Assembly: GCF_016865525.2 (NCBI RefSeq)
Contig: NZ_CP075169.1
Location: forward strand, 5,332,337-5,396,336
From: Sodalis ligni
GTDB lineage: Bacteria > Pseudomonadota > Gammaproteobacteria > Enterobacterales > Enterobacteriaceae
Length of the DNA stretch: 64,000 nucleotides
Direction of reading: 5' to 3'
Shown: positions 34,094 through 43,877 of the stretch, piece by piece
Numbering within the stretch: position 1 is the first letter of the stretch
How the letters are laid out: each line of letters starts with the position of its first letter
The notes under the pieces: model-generated
The model's input: the letters and a program-made list of their open reading frames with translations, nothing else
Databases searched by the model: none
What the model was told of the DNA's origin: nothing
Made by a program: the position numbers and the translations under genes

Positions 34094-35017
34094 ATGAATG
34101 AATTTAACGCTCTGCTTTCGCAAGGCAATGCCTGGTTATTTATCCCCAGCGCTATTCTACTCGGTTCTCTACATGGGCTGGAGCCCGGTCACTCAAAAAC
34201 GATGATGGCGGCCTTTATCATTGCCATCAAGGGAACCATCCGCCAGGCCGTTATGCTGGGCCTGGCCGCCACGGTATCGCATACCGCTATTGTCTGGCTG
34301 ATTGCTTTCGGCGGGATGTACGTCAGCAGAAAATTCACCTCGGAATCAGCCGAGCCCTGGCTTCAGATGATCTCTGCCGTGATTATCCTGGGCACGGCGT
34401 TCTGGATGTTCCGGCGGGCGCGGAAAGATGAGGGAAACCGGTTTGGCGATGGGCAGGAAGACGCCCATCCCCATCCTCATCCGCACAACCACTCTCATCC
34501 TCGCCACCACCTTCACCCGCATCAAGACCGCAATCCCCGGATATTTCTCGGACCTATGCATCCGGCGCCGGCGGGCGTAAAAGCCTGTCCCGATGCATAT
34601 CAAACCGCCCATGAGCTGGCGCACGCCGGCGCTATTGCCCGCCGCTTTTCCGGGGACCGTGTCGGCAACATGCAAATCGTTCTTTTTGGCCTGACGGGAG
34701 GACTAATACCCTGCCCGGCAGCTATTACGGTGCTGCTTATCTGCCTTCAGCTGAAGGAAGTGGCGCTGGGCGCCGCCATGGTTCTGTGTTTTAGCATCGG
34801 TCTTGCGCTCACCCTGGTCACGGTGGGTGTTGTCGCTGCCGTCGGCGCAAGGCAGGCGGCCAAACGCTGGCGCGGCTTTAGCGTTCTTGCCGGGAAAGCG
34901 CCTTACCTTTCGTGCCTATTGATGGCTATTGTCGGTCTCTACATGGGTATACCCGTCATCCTTCAAGTTACAGGTGCGTTGGCCCGCCTCGTTCACCCCG
35001 GTCACTTACTCGGGTAA
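34094..35017 (+). CDS. rcnA: Nickel/cobalt efflux protein RcnA, C-terminus rewritten by an ERIC element
   Basis: This 307-residue inner-membrane exporter removes Ni(II) and Co(II). AILLGSLHGLEPGHSKTMMA (residues 18-37) and FGLTGGLIPCPAAITVLLIC are near-identical to E. coli RcnA, with the metal-binding HxxxxxH segment. Between them is the usual variable histidine-rich loop, here rich in His-Pro pairs (AHPHPHPHNHSHPRHHLHPH, about residues 125-144). The last conserved residues are AIVGLYMG. The remaining about 23 residues (from IPVILQVTG) are encoded by the ERIC repeat at 34948-35073, replacing the natural short tail. The core appears intact, so function is probably kept. Confidence 0.9.
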   Translation: MNEFNALLSQGNAWLFIPSAILLGSLHGLEPGHSKTMMAAFIIAIKGTIRQAVMLGLAATVSHTAIVWLIAFGGMYVSRKFTSESAEPWLQMISAVIILGTAFWMFRRARKDEGNRFGDGQEDAHPHPHPHNHSHPRHHLHPHQDRNPRIFLGPMHPAPAGVKACPDAYQTAHELAHAGAIARRFSGDRVGNMQIVLFGLTGGLIPCPAAITVLLICLQLKEVALGAAMVLCFSIGLALTLVTVGVVAAVGARQAAKRWRGFSVLAGKAPYLSCLLMAIVGLYMGIPVILQVTGALARLVHPGHLLG

Positions 35018-35073
35018 GCTCTTGTGGTTCGCTGCGTTGCCGCCTTCCTGCAACTCGCATTATTTAGGGTATA
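34948..35073. repeat. ERIC element (about 126 bp)
   Basis: The element starts and ends with TATA (34948-34951, 35070-35073), which open GGGTATACC and GGGTATATACC. The conserved core GTTCACCCCGGTCACTTACT and GTAAGCTCTTGTGGTTCGCT matches the enterobacterial repetitive intergenic consensus, with terminal arms CTTCAAGTTACAGGTGCGTTG and its partner near 35040-35060. It is inserted into the 3' end of rcnA and lies 26 bp from the end of the convergent lhr gene. Being palindromic, it may also act as RNA structure between the two transcripts. Confidence 0.9.
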
Positions 35074-35098
35074 TACCGGCTGATACGGCCATTCCTCC

Positions 35099-38000
35099 TC
35101 ACCCATACCAGGCGTACCCCTTTGGTGCGCGCGAAAAGCCGGCGGCGGACAGGGCATCCGCCGCCGGGCTGGCGCCCGCCGGCCGGCCATCGACATCTTC
35201 CAGGGTAAAACTCCGGCGCGGCTCGCGTTTCAGCGCGGCCGCCAGCGCCCGCAGTACGGCGGCAAGCCATCCGGCGGATTCCGCGTCATTTTTATCAAAT
35301 GCCTCTTTTTTGCCGGCAAAGGTCAGTAGCTGGCGGCCGCCCTGCCCCAGATAGCATGCCAGACGGCCGTTGCAGATGACCACCAGGGCGCCGCCGCGCC
35401 GGGCCGGACGGATACCTGAAGGGTGGGAGGGCCAGGGCAACAGCCAGCCGAAGGGATTGGCCGGATCGTTGGCGGACAGCGCCACCGCTACCGGTTCGCC
35501 GGAGGACGCCTCCGCCAGCTCGCGCAGACGCTCGATGCAGTCTTTATCGGCGAACTGCGCGGCCCCCAATCCGCTGATAAAGCGGCCGCGCAGCACACGA
35601 CCCGCCTCTTCCATGCGCCGCAACACCGGCGTAAGCGCGGGAAAGCCCCCCGGCAGTTGCTCCGCCACCGCCACGCCGCGGCTTATCACGCCATAGCGAT
35701 CGAAAAGATTCTCCACCAGGGTCAGCGTTCTGACGGTGGGGTTGACCGGTTCGCCGGCTAGCAGCGACCAGCGTCCGGCCAGGGCCGCATCGCCAAAGCG
35801 GGCGTTTCTCGCCGATACCGGTTTGGCCGGCTGCCACACCGGCACCCACCCCGCCACCTGGCGACGGTGGCGCGGTGAGCGGACCGGGCGCGAACGTACC
35901 GGCGTGCGCACACCGGTCAGCGCGCGCAGCGGCGACCAGGTGTCGCTGGTGACGCGGCCTTGCCAGGCCAGATCCCACAGTGCTTCCGCCACTTCGGCGG
36001 CGGTGACCTCCGCCGCGCTCCCTGGTTCGGCCGTTTCCTGGGCAAAAGCCTCCATCAGATGCCCCTGGGCAAGGGTGACCAGCTGGCGGACAAAATAGGC
36101 GCCGCCATCCGCCAGCACGTTGAGAATAGCCTGTTGCAACGGGGAAGAAATGGGTACGCCGGCCTCATCATCCGCGCTGTCACCCGTGACGGGCAGCGTT
36201 TCGCCGGCCAGCTCGCGCAGATGCAGCGAGACCAGCCCGTCGTCGTCTCCCTGCGCGCCATGGCCGGCCCACAGCACTTCGCCGGCGGCGATGAGTTCGT
36301 CCAGCATGGCCGGCCGATAGTCATGCACGCGGCCGGGCAGAATCTGGCGCTCCCACAGCGAAGCCGGCAACGCAATGCCCGCCAGTTGTTCGATGACCCG
36401 CGCTACGCCCTCGATACCCTCAAACGCGCCCTGCCCCGCGGCAAGCGCTTGTATCGTGGCCGGGAAAGCGGCGTCGGCCAGCAGCCCCTGACGCTCCAGC
36501 ACCAGCCGCACAAAGGCTTCCTGCGGCACCGGCCGGGTCGCTTCGCGGGCCGCCTGCAAAGAACGCGCCCGCAAACGGCGGAATACTTCATCCCATACCC
36601 ACCGGCGTGTGGATCCGGCATCGACGTTACAGGGCAAAATCCTGCCCTGATCCCGCAGGAGCTCCAACTGCTCATTGACCACGGCCACTCCCAGCCCAAG
36701 GCGCGCCGCCGGCTGCGCCGAGGCGAAGGGGCCATGGGTGCGGGCATAGCGGCCGAGCAGTTCGCGCAAGGGATCGCTCGCCGCTTGCAGAAATACGTCA
36801 GGAATGCCCGGCGGCAACGCCACCCCCAGCCCGTCGCGCAAACGGGCGGCGTCCTCTATGCCGGCCCAGCGCCCCTCGTCGGCTATGCGCACGGCAATAA
36901 TCCGCCGGGCCGCCTCCAGCGGCGCCAGATAATCAGCGGGATCCTCGCCGGACAAACGACCGGCGATTTCCGCAAGCGACAGCGGACCCAGTTCGCGCAG
37001 CAGATCCACCAGCCCCTCAGCGCCCTTGGCCTGGGTGCCCGCGGCGGTGCGCTGCAACTCCTGCTCCACCCGTTCCACCACACGGGGATCGAGCAGCTCG
37101 CCCAAATCCACCTGCCCCAGCAGTTCGCCGAGCAGGCCGCTGTCCAAAGACAGCACGGACGCCCGCCGTTCGGCCAGGGGCACATCCCCCTGATACATAA
37201 ACTCACCCACGTAGCCGAACAGCAAATCGGCGGCAAACGGCGAAGGGATTTCGGTGGTTACCTCTTGCAGCCGCACCGCGCCGTCATGCAGCCGCTGCAT
37301 CAGCGCCTGCAGTGCGGCCAGGTCGTAAACATCCTGCAAACACTCTCTGGCGGTCTCGATGATAAGCGGGAAATCGTCATGCTCCCGGGCAATCTCCAGC
37401 AGTTGGCCGGCGCGCAAGCGCTGCTGCCACAGCGGCGAGCGCTTGCCGGGACGGCGGCGCGGCAGCAGCAGGGCGCGCGCCGCGCATTCGCGAAAGCGCG
37501 CGACAAACAGCGCCGACTGCCCCACCGCATCGGTAACGATTTGCGCCAGGGCATGGGGGTCGAAAACAAACAGTTCCGCGCCGGGCAGGCGGCCCACGCC
37601 GTCCGGTATGCGAATAATGATGCCGTCATCGCTGGCGACGACGGAAGGATCGATTTTCAAACGCCGGTGAATGCGCGCGGCGATGGCCAGCGCCCAGGGA
37701 GCATGTACGCGCTGCCCATAGGAAGAGTGCAACATCACCCGCCAGTCGCCGCTCTCATCGCGGCAGCGCTCGATTACCAGCGTCCGGTCGGTGGGCAGCG
37801 CCTCGGTGGCCTCCCGCTGCTCCGCCACCAGCTGCAGCAGATTATTAACGGCGTTTTCGTCCAGGCCGGCGGTTTGGAGGCGCGCCGCCAGCGGACTATC
37901 CTTATGCAGCGGATCCCCCTTGCCCGCCGTGGCTTCCTCCACTTCGCGCAGGAAGGCGCCGATGGCTTCGCCTAATTCCGCCGGACGGCCCGGGTTATCG

Positions 38001-39862
38001 CCATGCCAGAACGGCAGTCGGGCGGAACGTCCCGGCGCCGGGATCACCACCACCTGATCGTGGGTGATCTGCTGGATTCGCCAGGAAGTGGCCCCAAGCG
38101 TAATCACGTCGTTGACCCGCGACTCGTAGACCATCTCCTCGTCCAGCTCGCCCACCCGCCGCGCGCCGCGCTGCTCCTCGCCTTCCGGCAGGATCACGCT
38201 GAACATGCCGCGATCCGGAATCGTGCCGCCGCTGGTCACCGCCAATTGCTGCGCGCCCGGGCGGGCGGTCAGCGTGCCGCTGCCGCGATCCCACACCAGG
38301 CGCGGGCGGAATTCACCAAACGCCTCCGACGGATAGCGACCCGCCAGCATGTCCAGGGTGGCGTCGAAGGCGCTGCGGGGCAACGCGCGAAACGGATCCG
38401 CGCGCCGCACCATGGCATACCAGTCCTCAATGTTAAGCGGCCCCATGGACACGGCGGCAACGGTATGCTGCGCCAGAACGTCCAAAGGATTGCGGGGCGG
38501 CGCCACCGCTTCCAGAGACCCCGCCAGCATGCGTTCCACCGTGACGGCGGTGTCGATCAAATCGCGCCGGGTACGGGGATAAAACACCCCGGAGGAGACG
38601 CCTCCCACCTGATGTCCGGCCCGCCCCACCCGCTGCAGCGCGCTGGCCACCGAGGGCGGCGCGCCAACCTGGATGACCTGATCCACCAAACCCATATCAA
38701 TGCCGAGCTCCAGGCTGGAGGTGGCCACCACGCAGCGCAGTTCGCCGGATTTAAGCGCGATTTCAATCTCCGCCCGCTGCTCCTTCGACACCGAGCCGTG
38801 ATGGGACCGTGCGACGGCGGGCGGCTCGCCGGCGGCGCGCTTTCCGGTGCCCCCCGAGGAAGAAAGGTAATTCACGGGCGATTCTTCCGCTAAGGGTGAA
38901 TGGGCGTAATGCTCGGCATAGCGTTCATTGAGGCGCGCCGTCAGCCTCTCCGCCAGTCCGCGGGAATTGGTAAACACGATGGTGGAATGGCAGGCGAGAA
39001 TCTGTTCCAGGACACTGGCTTCCACATGGGGCCAAATCGACCCCGGCCGACCGGGCCCGCCGGTCTCCGGCGAGGCATCGCCCCGGGCCGGTATATCGGT
39101 CATATCCTCCACCGGCACCACGATTTTCACCTCCAGGGGACGGCGAGACGGCGGATTGATAACGGTGACCGGCATTGCGCCACCCAAAAAACCGGCCACG
39201 CGTTCTACCGGGCGCACCGTCGCCGACAGGCCGATGCGAGCAGCGGGCGCTGGCAGCAACGCGTCCAGCCGCTCCAGGCTCAGCGCCAGATGGGAACCGC
39301 GCTTGGAACCGGCCACCGCATGGATCTCGTCGATAATCACCGTGGTCACGCCGCGCAGGGTCTCGCGCGCTTTGGAGGTCAGCATCAGGTACAGCGACTC
39401 GGGGGTGGTGATCAGAATATCCGGCGGTTTGCGCTGCAGGCCGGCGCGTTCAGCGGCGGGCGTGTCGCCGGTGCGCATCCCCACCGTCAGTGCCACCTGG
39501 GGATCCCCCCGCTGCCGGCGCCTGGCGCTGACGCCGTCCAGCGGCACGCTCAAATTGCGCCGCACATCGGCCCCCAGCGCCTTGATGGGAGAGATGTATA
39601 CCACGCGGGTGGCGGTTTGGCGCGGCCGGGCAGGATCGTTTTCACGCTCCCGGAACAGTGCGTCAATGGCGTGTAAAAAGGCCGCCAGCGTCTTGCCCGA
39701 CCCGGTGGGCGCAATCACCAGCGTGCAGTGGCCGGCGCCGATCGCCGCCCAGGCGGCCTGTTGCGCAGGCGTAGGCGCCGGGAACGCCGACGCGAACCAG
39801 TCCCTGGTGGCGGGCTGGAACCGGCTTAGGGGATCCGGGGAAGTCTGTCCTGGCTTTGCCAT
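35099..39862 (-). CDS. lhr: ATP-dependent helicase Lhr, long form
   Basis: This is a very large superfamily 2 helicase of 1587 residues; E. coli Lhr is about 1538. It translocates on single-stranded DNA 3' to 5' and unwinds DNA and RNA-DNA hybrids, and is linked to repair. Walker A APTGSGKT (51-58), DEIH (178-181), SAT in LSATVRPVERV and the C-domain ATSSLELGIDMG and QRVGRAGH are intact, followed by the long Lhr-specific region. The frame is open throughout, despite homopolymers elsewhere being error-prone. It stands alone with no operon partner; ERIC DNA lies just beyond its stop. The ATG at 39862 has no clear ribosome binding site. Confidence 0.93.
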   Translation of the reverse strand: MAKPGQTSPDPLSRFQPATRDWFASAFPAPTPAQQAAWAAIGAGHCTLVIAPTGSGKTLAAFLHAIDALFRERENDPARPRQTATRVVYISPIKALGADVRRNLSVPLDGVSARRRQRGDPQVALTVGMRTGDTPAAERAGLQRKPPDILITTPESLYLMLTSKARETLRGVTTVIIDEIHAVAGSKRGSHLALSLERLDALLPAPAARIGLSATVRPVERVAGFLGGAMPVTVINPPSRRPLEVKIVVPVEDMTDIPARGDASPETGGPGRPGSIWPHVEASVLEQILACHSTIVFTNSRGLAERLTARLNERYAEHYAHSPLAEESPVNYLSSSGGTGKRAAGEPPAVARSHHGSVSKEQRAEIEIALKSGELRCVVATSSLELGIDMGLVDQVIQVGAPPSVASALQRVGRAGHQVGGVSSGVFYPRTRRDLIDTAVTVERMLAGSLEAVAPPRNPLDVLAQHTVAAVSMGPLNIEDWYAMVRRADPFRALPRSAFDATLDMLAGRYPSEAFGEFRPRLVWDRGSGTLTARPGAQQLAVTSGGTIPDRGMFSVILPEGEEQRGARRVGELDEEMVYESRVNDVITLGATSWRIQQITHDQVVVIPAPGRSARLPFWHGDNPGRPAELGEAIGAFLREVEEATAGKGDPLHKDSPLAARLQTAGLDENAVNNLLQLVAEQREATEALPTDRTLVIERCRDESGDWRVMLHSSYGQRVHAPWALAIAARIHRRLKIDPSVVASDDGIIIRIPDGVGRLPGAELFVFDPHALAQIVTDAVGQSALFVARFRECAARALLLPRRRPGKRSPLWQQRLRAGQLLEIAREHDDFPLIIETARECLQDVYDLAALQALMQRLHDGAVRLQEVTTEIPSPFAADLLFGYVGEFMYQGDVPLAERRASVLSLDSGLLGELLGQVDLGELLDPRVVERVEQELQRTAAGTQAKGAEGLVDLLRELGPLSLAEIAGRLSGEDPADYLAPLEAARRIIAVRIADEGRWAGIEDAARLRDGLGVALPPGIPDVFLQAASDPLRELLGRYARTHGPFASAQPAARLGLGVAVVNEQLELLRDQGRILPCNVDAGSTRRWVWDEVFRRLRARSLQAAREATRPVPQEAFVRLVLERQGLLADAAFPATIQALAAGQGAFEGIEGVARVIEQLAGIALPASLWERQILPGRVHDYRPAMLDELIAAGEVLWAGHGAQGDDDGLVSLHLRELAGETLPVTGDSADDEAGVPISSPLQQAILNVLADGGAYFVRQLVTLAQGHLMEAFAQETAEPGSAAEVTAAEVAEALWDLAWQGRVTSDTWSPLRALTGVRTPVRSRPVRSPRHRRQVAGWVPVWQPAKPVSARNARFGDAALAGRWSLLAGEPVNPTVRTLTLVENLFDRYGVISRGVAVAEQLPGGFPALTPVLRRMEEAGRVLRGRFISGLGAAQFADKDCIERLRELAEASSGEPVAVALSANDPANPFGWLLPWPSHPSGIRPARRGGALVVICNGRLACYLGQGGRQLLTFAGKKEAFDKNDAESAGWLAAVLRALAAALKREPRRSFTLEDVDGRPAGASPAADALSAAGFSRAPKGYAWYG

Positions 39863-40221
39863 CGCTTATCGACGCCTGATGGTGCGGTACCGAACCCGTA
39901 TTGGGACGGGATACGCGGTTGGTAAACAGTGTCCACTCGACTTCAGACCGGTTTTCTTCATGACAAGATCCTTGCAAAGGCCGGCGGGCCAACCGTTCCC
40001 GCATCCCGGGCTCAGGCGAACGGCAGGCCGCGGCAGCTCCGGACAGACATTGAATAACAGCTTAGCACTATTGCTGAATAGCGATCGACTCCATGCCGGT
40101 ATCGATAAAACAAGTGTTAAATTTTTGTTTGTTTTTGTTTTCCTGAATATTACATGCTAGAGATCACTTTACCGACAAAGTTTACTTCCTACCATTAAGA
40201 CCATCCGGTGAAGAGGTCCTT
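39863..40221. other. Intergenic region between divergent lhr and HTH-ribokinase genes
   Basis: About 360 bases without a supported gene. The right part is A+T-rich and contains TTTTTGTTTGTTTTTGTTTT at 40123-40142, a run of TTTG-type repeats of the sort bound by DeoR-family proteins, and so may be the operator of the downstream gene. Antisense open frames entering from lhr are shadows. Confidence 0.5.
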
Positions 40222-41430
40222 ATGTTTGCTGAAGAGAGACGAAAAGGCATCCTTGACTATTTAGATAAACATGAACGCGCCAGCGTGCCGTTTTTGTCGA
40301 ATATGTTTGGCGTCACCAAAGAAACCATACGGGCTGATTTACGCCTGCTTGCAAGCCAGGGAGGATTAAAACGCTGCCATGGGGGAGCCATGGTTATTCG
40401 CTGCGGGCTTTATCGCAGCCTAATATCACCGGCAAGCGGTAATTTCGACGTTTTATTGCAGCGCGTGCAAAGCAAAAACTATAAGCGCGATAAAAAAAGG
40501 AAAAATCCAATGAGCGGCAGAGTCTGTATTCTCGGTTCTTTTAATGTCGATATTGTGGCCAAGGTAAAACGCTTTCCCCGGGGCGGTGAATCACTGCTTG
40601 CGGAAAGCAGCAATCTCGGTCCGGGGGGAAAGGGCTCCAACCAGGCCACCGCCGCCAGCCGGGCCGGTGCCAGAGTGCATTTTGTGTCAAAAGTCGGCAA
40701 GGATCAATTCAGCCAGTTCGCCTGCGATCACCTGGCTTCTTCCGCCATTCATTCGTTTCGGCTTTATCAGTCGGAAACGGAACCCACCGGCAATGCGATT
40801 ATTTATGTCTCCGACGAAAATGGAGAAAATATGATCGCGATATATCCGGGTGCGAATAAAACCATCACGGATGAAGAAATTGCGGAAATGGCCGCTGAGC
40901 TGTCGGAATCAAATGTTTTACTGGTGCAATTGGAAAATAATATTTCCGCTATTTTAGGCGCGATAAAATTAGCCAAGGCGATGGGTGTCACTATTGTTAT
41001 GAATCCCGCGCCTTATTCCCAAGAGGTTGTGCAATGCCTGCCCTATATTGATTTGGTTACCCCCAATGAAACGGAAGCCTCGCAGCTTTCCGGCATCGAG
41101 GTCACCGACATCCACAGCGCAAAAAAAGCCGCGCTGGCTATTGTCGCCCTGGGGGTGCCACAGGTCATCATTACGCTGGGTTCCCAAGGGGCGCTGCTGT
41201 ACCAGAATAATCAATTCCAGCTTATCCATGCCTTCCCCGCCCTGTGTATTGACAGCACCGGCGCCGGAGATGCGTTCAACGGCGCGCTGGCCGCCGCCCT
41301 GGCCGACGGCCGGCCCCTATTGCAGGCGGCCACCTATGCCTGTGCCTTCGCGTCGCTGGCGGTGGAGCTGGAAGGGGCGTCCAATATGCCCAGCCATCAG
41401 CAGGCGGTCAGCCGTTTGAGCCAGAGATAA
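40222..41430 (+). CDS. DeoR-type helix-turn-helix fused to a ribokinase (PfkB family)
   Basis: This 402-residue protein combines two parts. Residues 1-56 are a DeoR helix-turn-helix (RRKGILDYLDKHERASVPF, MFGVTKETIRADLRLLASQG). After a basic linker (about 60-95), residues 97-402 are a complete ribokinase: LGSFNVDIVAKVKRFPRGGE, GPGGKGSNQATAASRAGA and the catalytic DSTGAGDAFNGALAAAL. In DeoR proteins the usual effector domain binds a sugar phosphate; here a kinase takes its place. AAGGA before ATG 40510 could also start the kinase alone. It precedes a nucleoside-type import operon and nucleoside hydrolase, so ribose is the likely substrate, giving ribose 5-phosphate. Direct sensing by the kinase is inference. 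Confidence 0.85.
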   Translation: MFAEERRKGILDYLDKHERASVPFLSNMFGVTKETIRADLRLLASQGGLKRCHGGAMVIRCGLYRSLISPASGNFDVLLQRVQSKNYKRDKKRKNPMSGRVCILGSFNVDIVAKVKRFPRGGESLLAESSNLGPGGKGSNQATAASRAGARVHFVSKVGKDQFSQFACDHLASSAIHSFRLYQSETEPTGNAIIYVSDENGENMIAIYPGANKTITDEEIAEMAAELSESNVLLVQLENNISAILGAIKLAKAMGVTIVMNPAPYSQEVVQCLPYIDLVTPNETEASQLSGIEVTDIHSAKKAALAIVALGVPQVIITLGSQGALLYQNNQFQLIHAFPALCIDSTGAGDAFNGALAAALADGRPLLQAATYACAFASLAVELEGASNMPSHQQAVSRLSQR

Positions 41431-41504
41431 TCCGTTTACCGGGTTAACGTCCACATCCCGATACCCAGCTATTTCGCTACAGGTCGTAAGGACAAAATGC
41501 CGCT

Positions 41505-42590
41505 ATGAGCAGAGTCGCGTTAAACAATATCGAAAAAGAGTTCCATGGCCACCGGGTTATCGACGGCATTGATTTGACCATCGAAGACGGCGAATTCATC
41601 GCCCTGGTGGGCCCCTCCGGCTGCGGTAAATCCACCCTGCTGCGGATCATTTCCGGCCTGGAAACCGCCTCCAAGGGGCAAATACTGATAGACGGTAAGG
41701 TGGTGAATGCACTGCGGCCGAAAGACAGAAACATCGCCATGGTATTCCAGAACTACGCGCTTTATCCCCATATGACGGTACGGCGTAATATCAGCCTGAA
41801 TCTTGAAATCGCCGGACTGGGCAAAAAAGAAATCGATGAACGCGTGGACAAAGCCGTCAAGCTGCTGGAAATCGAAGAGTTGCTGGACAGACGGCCGTCG
41901 CAGCTCTCCGGCGGACAGCGCCAGCGCGTCGCCATGGGACGCGCCATTGTGCGGGAACCCTCGGTGTTCCTGTTTGATGAACCCCTGTCGAACCTGGACG
42001 CCAAGCTGCGCGCCCAAATGCGTATCGAGATAAAAAGCCTGCATCGCACATTGGCCACCACCCTGATTTATGTTACCCACGATCAGTTGGAAGCCATGAC
42101 GCTGGCGGACCGCATCGTGGTGCTTAACCGCGGCGTTATCGAGCAGGTAGGACCGCCAATGGAGCTGTATCTGCGGCCGAAAAACCAGTTTGTCGCCACC
42201 TTTATCGGCTCGCCGTCCATGAACCTGCTGCCGGCCACGGTGCGAACCGCCGCCGGGGGGACATCGCTGGTTCTGGAAGAGGATGTTACGCTGCGGTTGC
42301 CCTTTACCCTGCCCGACCGACAGGCGGTCACCCTCGGCATCCGGCCGGAGAACCTGGTGATAGACGGACCGGGATTGCCCCTGGAGGCCGCGGTCCTGTT
42401 CAATGAACCCTCAGGCGCCTATAGCCTGGTGAGCGCACGTATCGGACAAAACATGTCTTTGTCGCTGATGGTGGACGGCTACCGGTCCATCGAAGCCGGC
42501 CAGCGCCTGCGGCTGGGCATCCTGCCGGAGCATATTCATCTGTTTGACGCGCAAAGCCAGAAATCGTTGCGGGAGGGCGGGCCGTGTTGA
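41505..42590 (+). CDS. ABC importer ATPase (CUT1, MalK/UgpC type)
   Basis: This 361-residue ATPase has Walker A VGPSGCGKSTLL, signature LSGGQRQRVAMGRAIV and Walker B FLFDEPLSNLD, then a regulatory TOBE/MalK-like domain from about residue 235. It serves the two permeases and binding protein downstream. It overlaps the binding-protein gene by 7 bp. Such ATPases often serve more than one CUT1 system. Confidence 0.92.
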   Translation: MSRVALNNIEKEFHGHRVIDGIDLTIEDGEFIALVGPSGCGKSTLLRIISGLETASKGQILIDGKVVNALRPKDRNIAMVFQNYALYPHMTVRRNISLNLEIAGLGKKEIDERVDKAVKLLEIEELLDRRPSQLSGGQRQRVAMGRAIVREPSVFLFDEPLSNLDAKLRAQMRIEIKSLHRTLATTLIYVTHDQLEAMTLADRIVVLNRGVIEQVGPPMELYLRPKNQFVATFIGSPSMNLLPATVRTAAGGTSLVLEEDVTLRLPFTLPDRQAVTLGIRPENLVIDGPGLPLEAAVLFNEPSGAYSLVSARIGQNMSLSLMVDGYRSIEAGQRLRLGILPEHIHLFDAQSQKSLREGGPC

Positions 42591-43861
42591 TATTCAGCCC
42601 CAAGGGCATCGGCGCAATATTATCCGTCGCCGTGGCGGCGCTGACTCAGCCCTGCGCGGCGCAGGAGCAGGCGAAAACCACGGTAACCTTTCTCACGGCG
42701 GAGCGACCCGATACGTTTGCCCCGGCCATCGCCCAGTTTGAACGGCAGCATAAAAATATCCATATCGAGTATCAACAGGTGCCTTTTGATAATCTGAGCG
42801 CGCAGGTCGCCGCGCGTATCGGCTCCGGCGATAAAGACCTCGACCTGTACGCGGTGGACGTTCCGCGCGTGACCGAACTGGCATCGAAATCCTATCTTGC
42901 GCCCCTGGAGGATGAACGGGCCAAGCTGGAAAACATCGCCGGCGATAAGGCCATCCAGGCGGTCAGCTACCAAGGCAAAATCTATGCCTATCCACTGTGG
43001 ACCTCGACCCAGATAATGTACTTCAACCGCGATTTGCTCAATGCCGCCCATATTCCGTTCCCGTCGGCGGATCCCGCCCGGCGCCTGACCTGGCAACAGT
43101 TGGTCGGCCAGGCTCAACAGGCGCAGCAGGCGGGCGCTCCCTGGGGATTTTCATTCGAACAGGTGGATCGCTACTACCAGCTGCTGTCGCTGTATATCTC
43201 TTATGGCGCCGGCAGCGGCCTGAAGGGCAACGACGCGCTGACCGCTGATTTAACCAGCGGCGGGTGGCAACAGGTCAGCGACTGGTATCGCTCCCTGTAT
43301 ATCAAGCATATCGCGCCGCGGGGGGTCACGCCGGAGCAGACGCCGGATCTGTTCGGGGACGGCAAAGTCGCGTTTTTTGTCGGCGGGCCCTGGAATATCG
43401 GCCGCTTCAACAAGGTCGCTTCCCTGCATTACGGAGTGGCGCCCATGCCCTATTTCGCCGGCGGCAGTCCCAGCACGCCCACCGACTCGTGGGCGGTGGG
43501 GATCAATCCGCACTCCGCCCACGCCCGTGAAGCGAAGCTGTTCGCCGAATTCATCTCCATCGATCCCGAGGGCTCGTACAGCACGGTCATCAATAACCCG
43601 CTGCCCCCGGTCAATAACGTCGCCTTCAAGCGCTACATCGGCAATCTGTCCACCATGGACAGCAAGATTGGCCCGATCTCAAGCATCGTTTCCTACGAGT
43701 TGGCCCATACCGCCGTCAGCCGGCCGTGTACCAAAGGGTACGTCATATTTGAAACCATCATCGACCGGGCATTCAGCGATATCCGAAACGGCGCCGACAG
43801 CAAGCAGACCCTTGAGCGCGCGCAGCTGCGCTTGAACCGCTCTTTTGCACGGATTAAATAA
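42584..43861 (+). CDS. Periplasmic binding protein, CUT1 type
   Basis: This 425-residue protein starts at GTG 42584 with a signal peptide (IGAILSVAVAALTQPCAA). The mature part is a class I CUT1 binding fold: APAIAQFERQHKNIHIEYQQ, DLYAVDVPRVTELASKSYLA, YPLWTSTQIMYFNRDLLNAA and FVGGPWNIGRF are typical. The ligand is not visible from sequence, but genes for nucleoside hydrolase and ribokinase flank the system. Confidence 0.9.
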   Translation: MLIFSPKGIGAILSVAVAALTQPCAAQEQAKTTVTFLTAERPDTFAPAIAQFERQHKNIHIEYQQVPFDNLSAQVAARIGSGDKDLDLYAVDVPRVTELASKSYLAPLEDERAKLENIAGDKAIQAVSYQGKIYAYPLWTSTQIMYFNRDLLNAAHIPFPSADPARRLTWQQLVGQAQQAQQAGAPWGFSFEQVDRYYQLLSLYISYGAGSGLKGNDALTADLTSGGWQQVSDWYRSLYIKHIAPRGVTPEQTPDLFGDGKVAFFVGGPWNIGRFNKVASLHYGVAPMPYFAGGSPSTPTDSWAVGINPHSAHAREAKLFAEFISIDPEGSYSTVINNPLPPVNNVAFKRYIGNLSTMDSKIGPISSIVSYELAHTAVSRPCTKGYVIFETIIDRAFSDIRNGADSKQTLERAQLRLNRSFARIK

Positions 43862-43877
43862 CGAATAGGGGTATGCC

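Noticed and set aside
35960..37975. 671-codon open frame opposite lhr
   Set aside because: Shadow of the high-G+C lhr gene; rich in Gln, Arg and Gly and without domain, ribosome binding site or family match.
38003..40160. Further long open frames opposite the 5' part of lhr
   Set aside because: Same reason; they run across the lhr helicase motifs in antisense.
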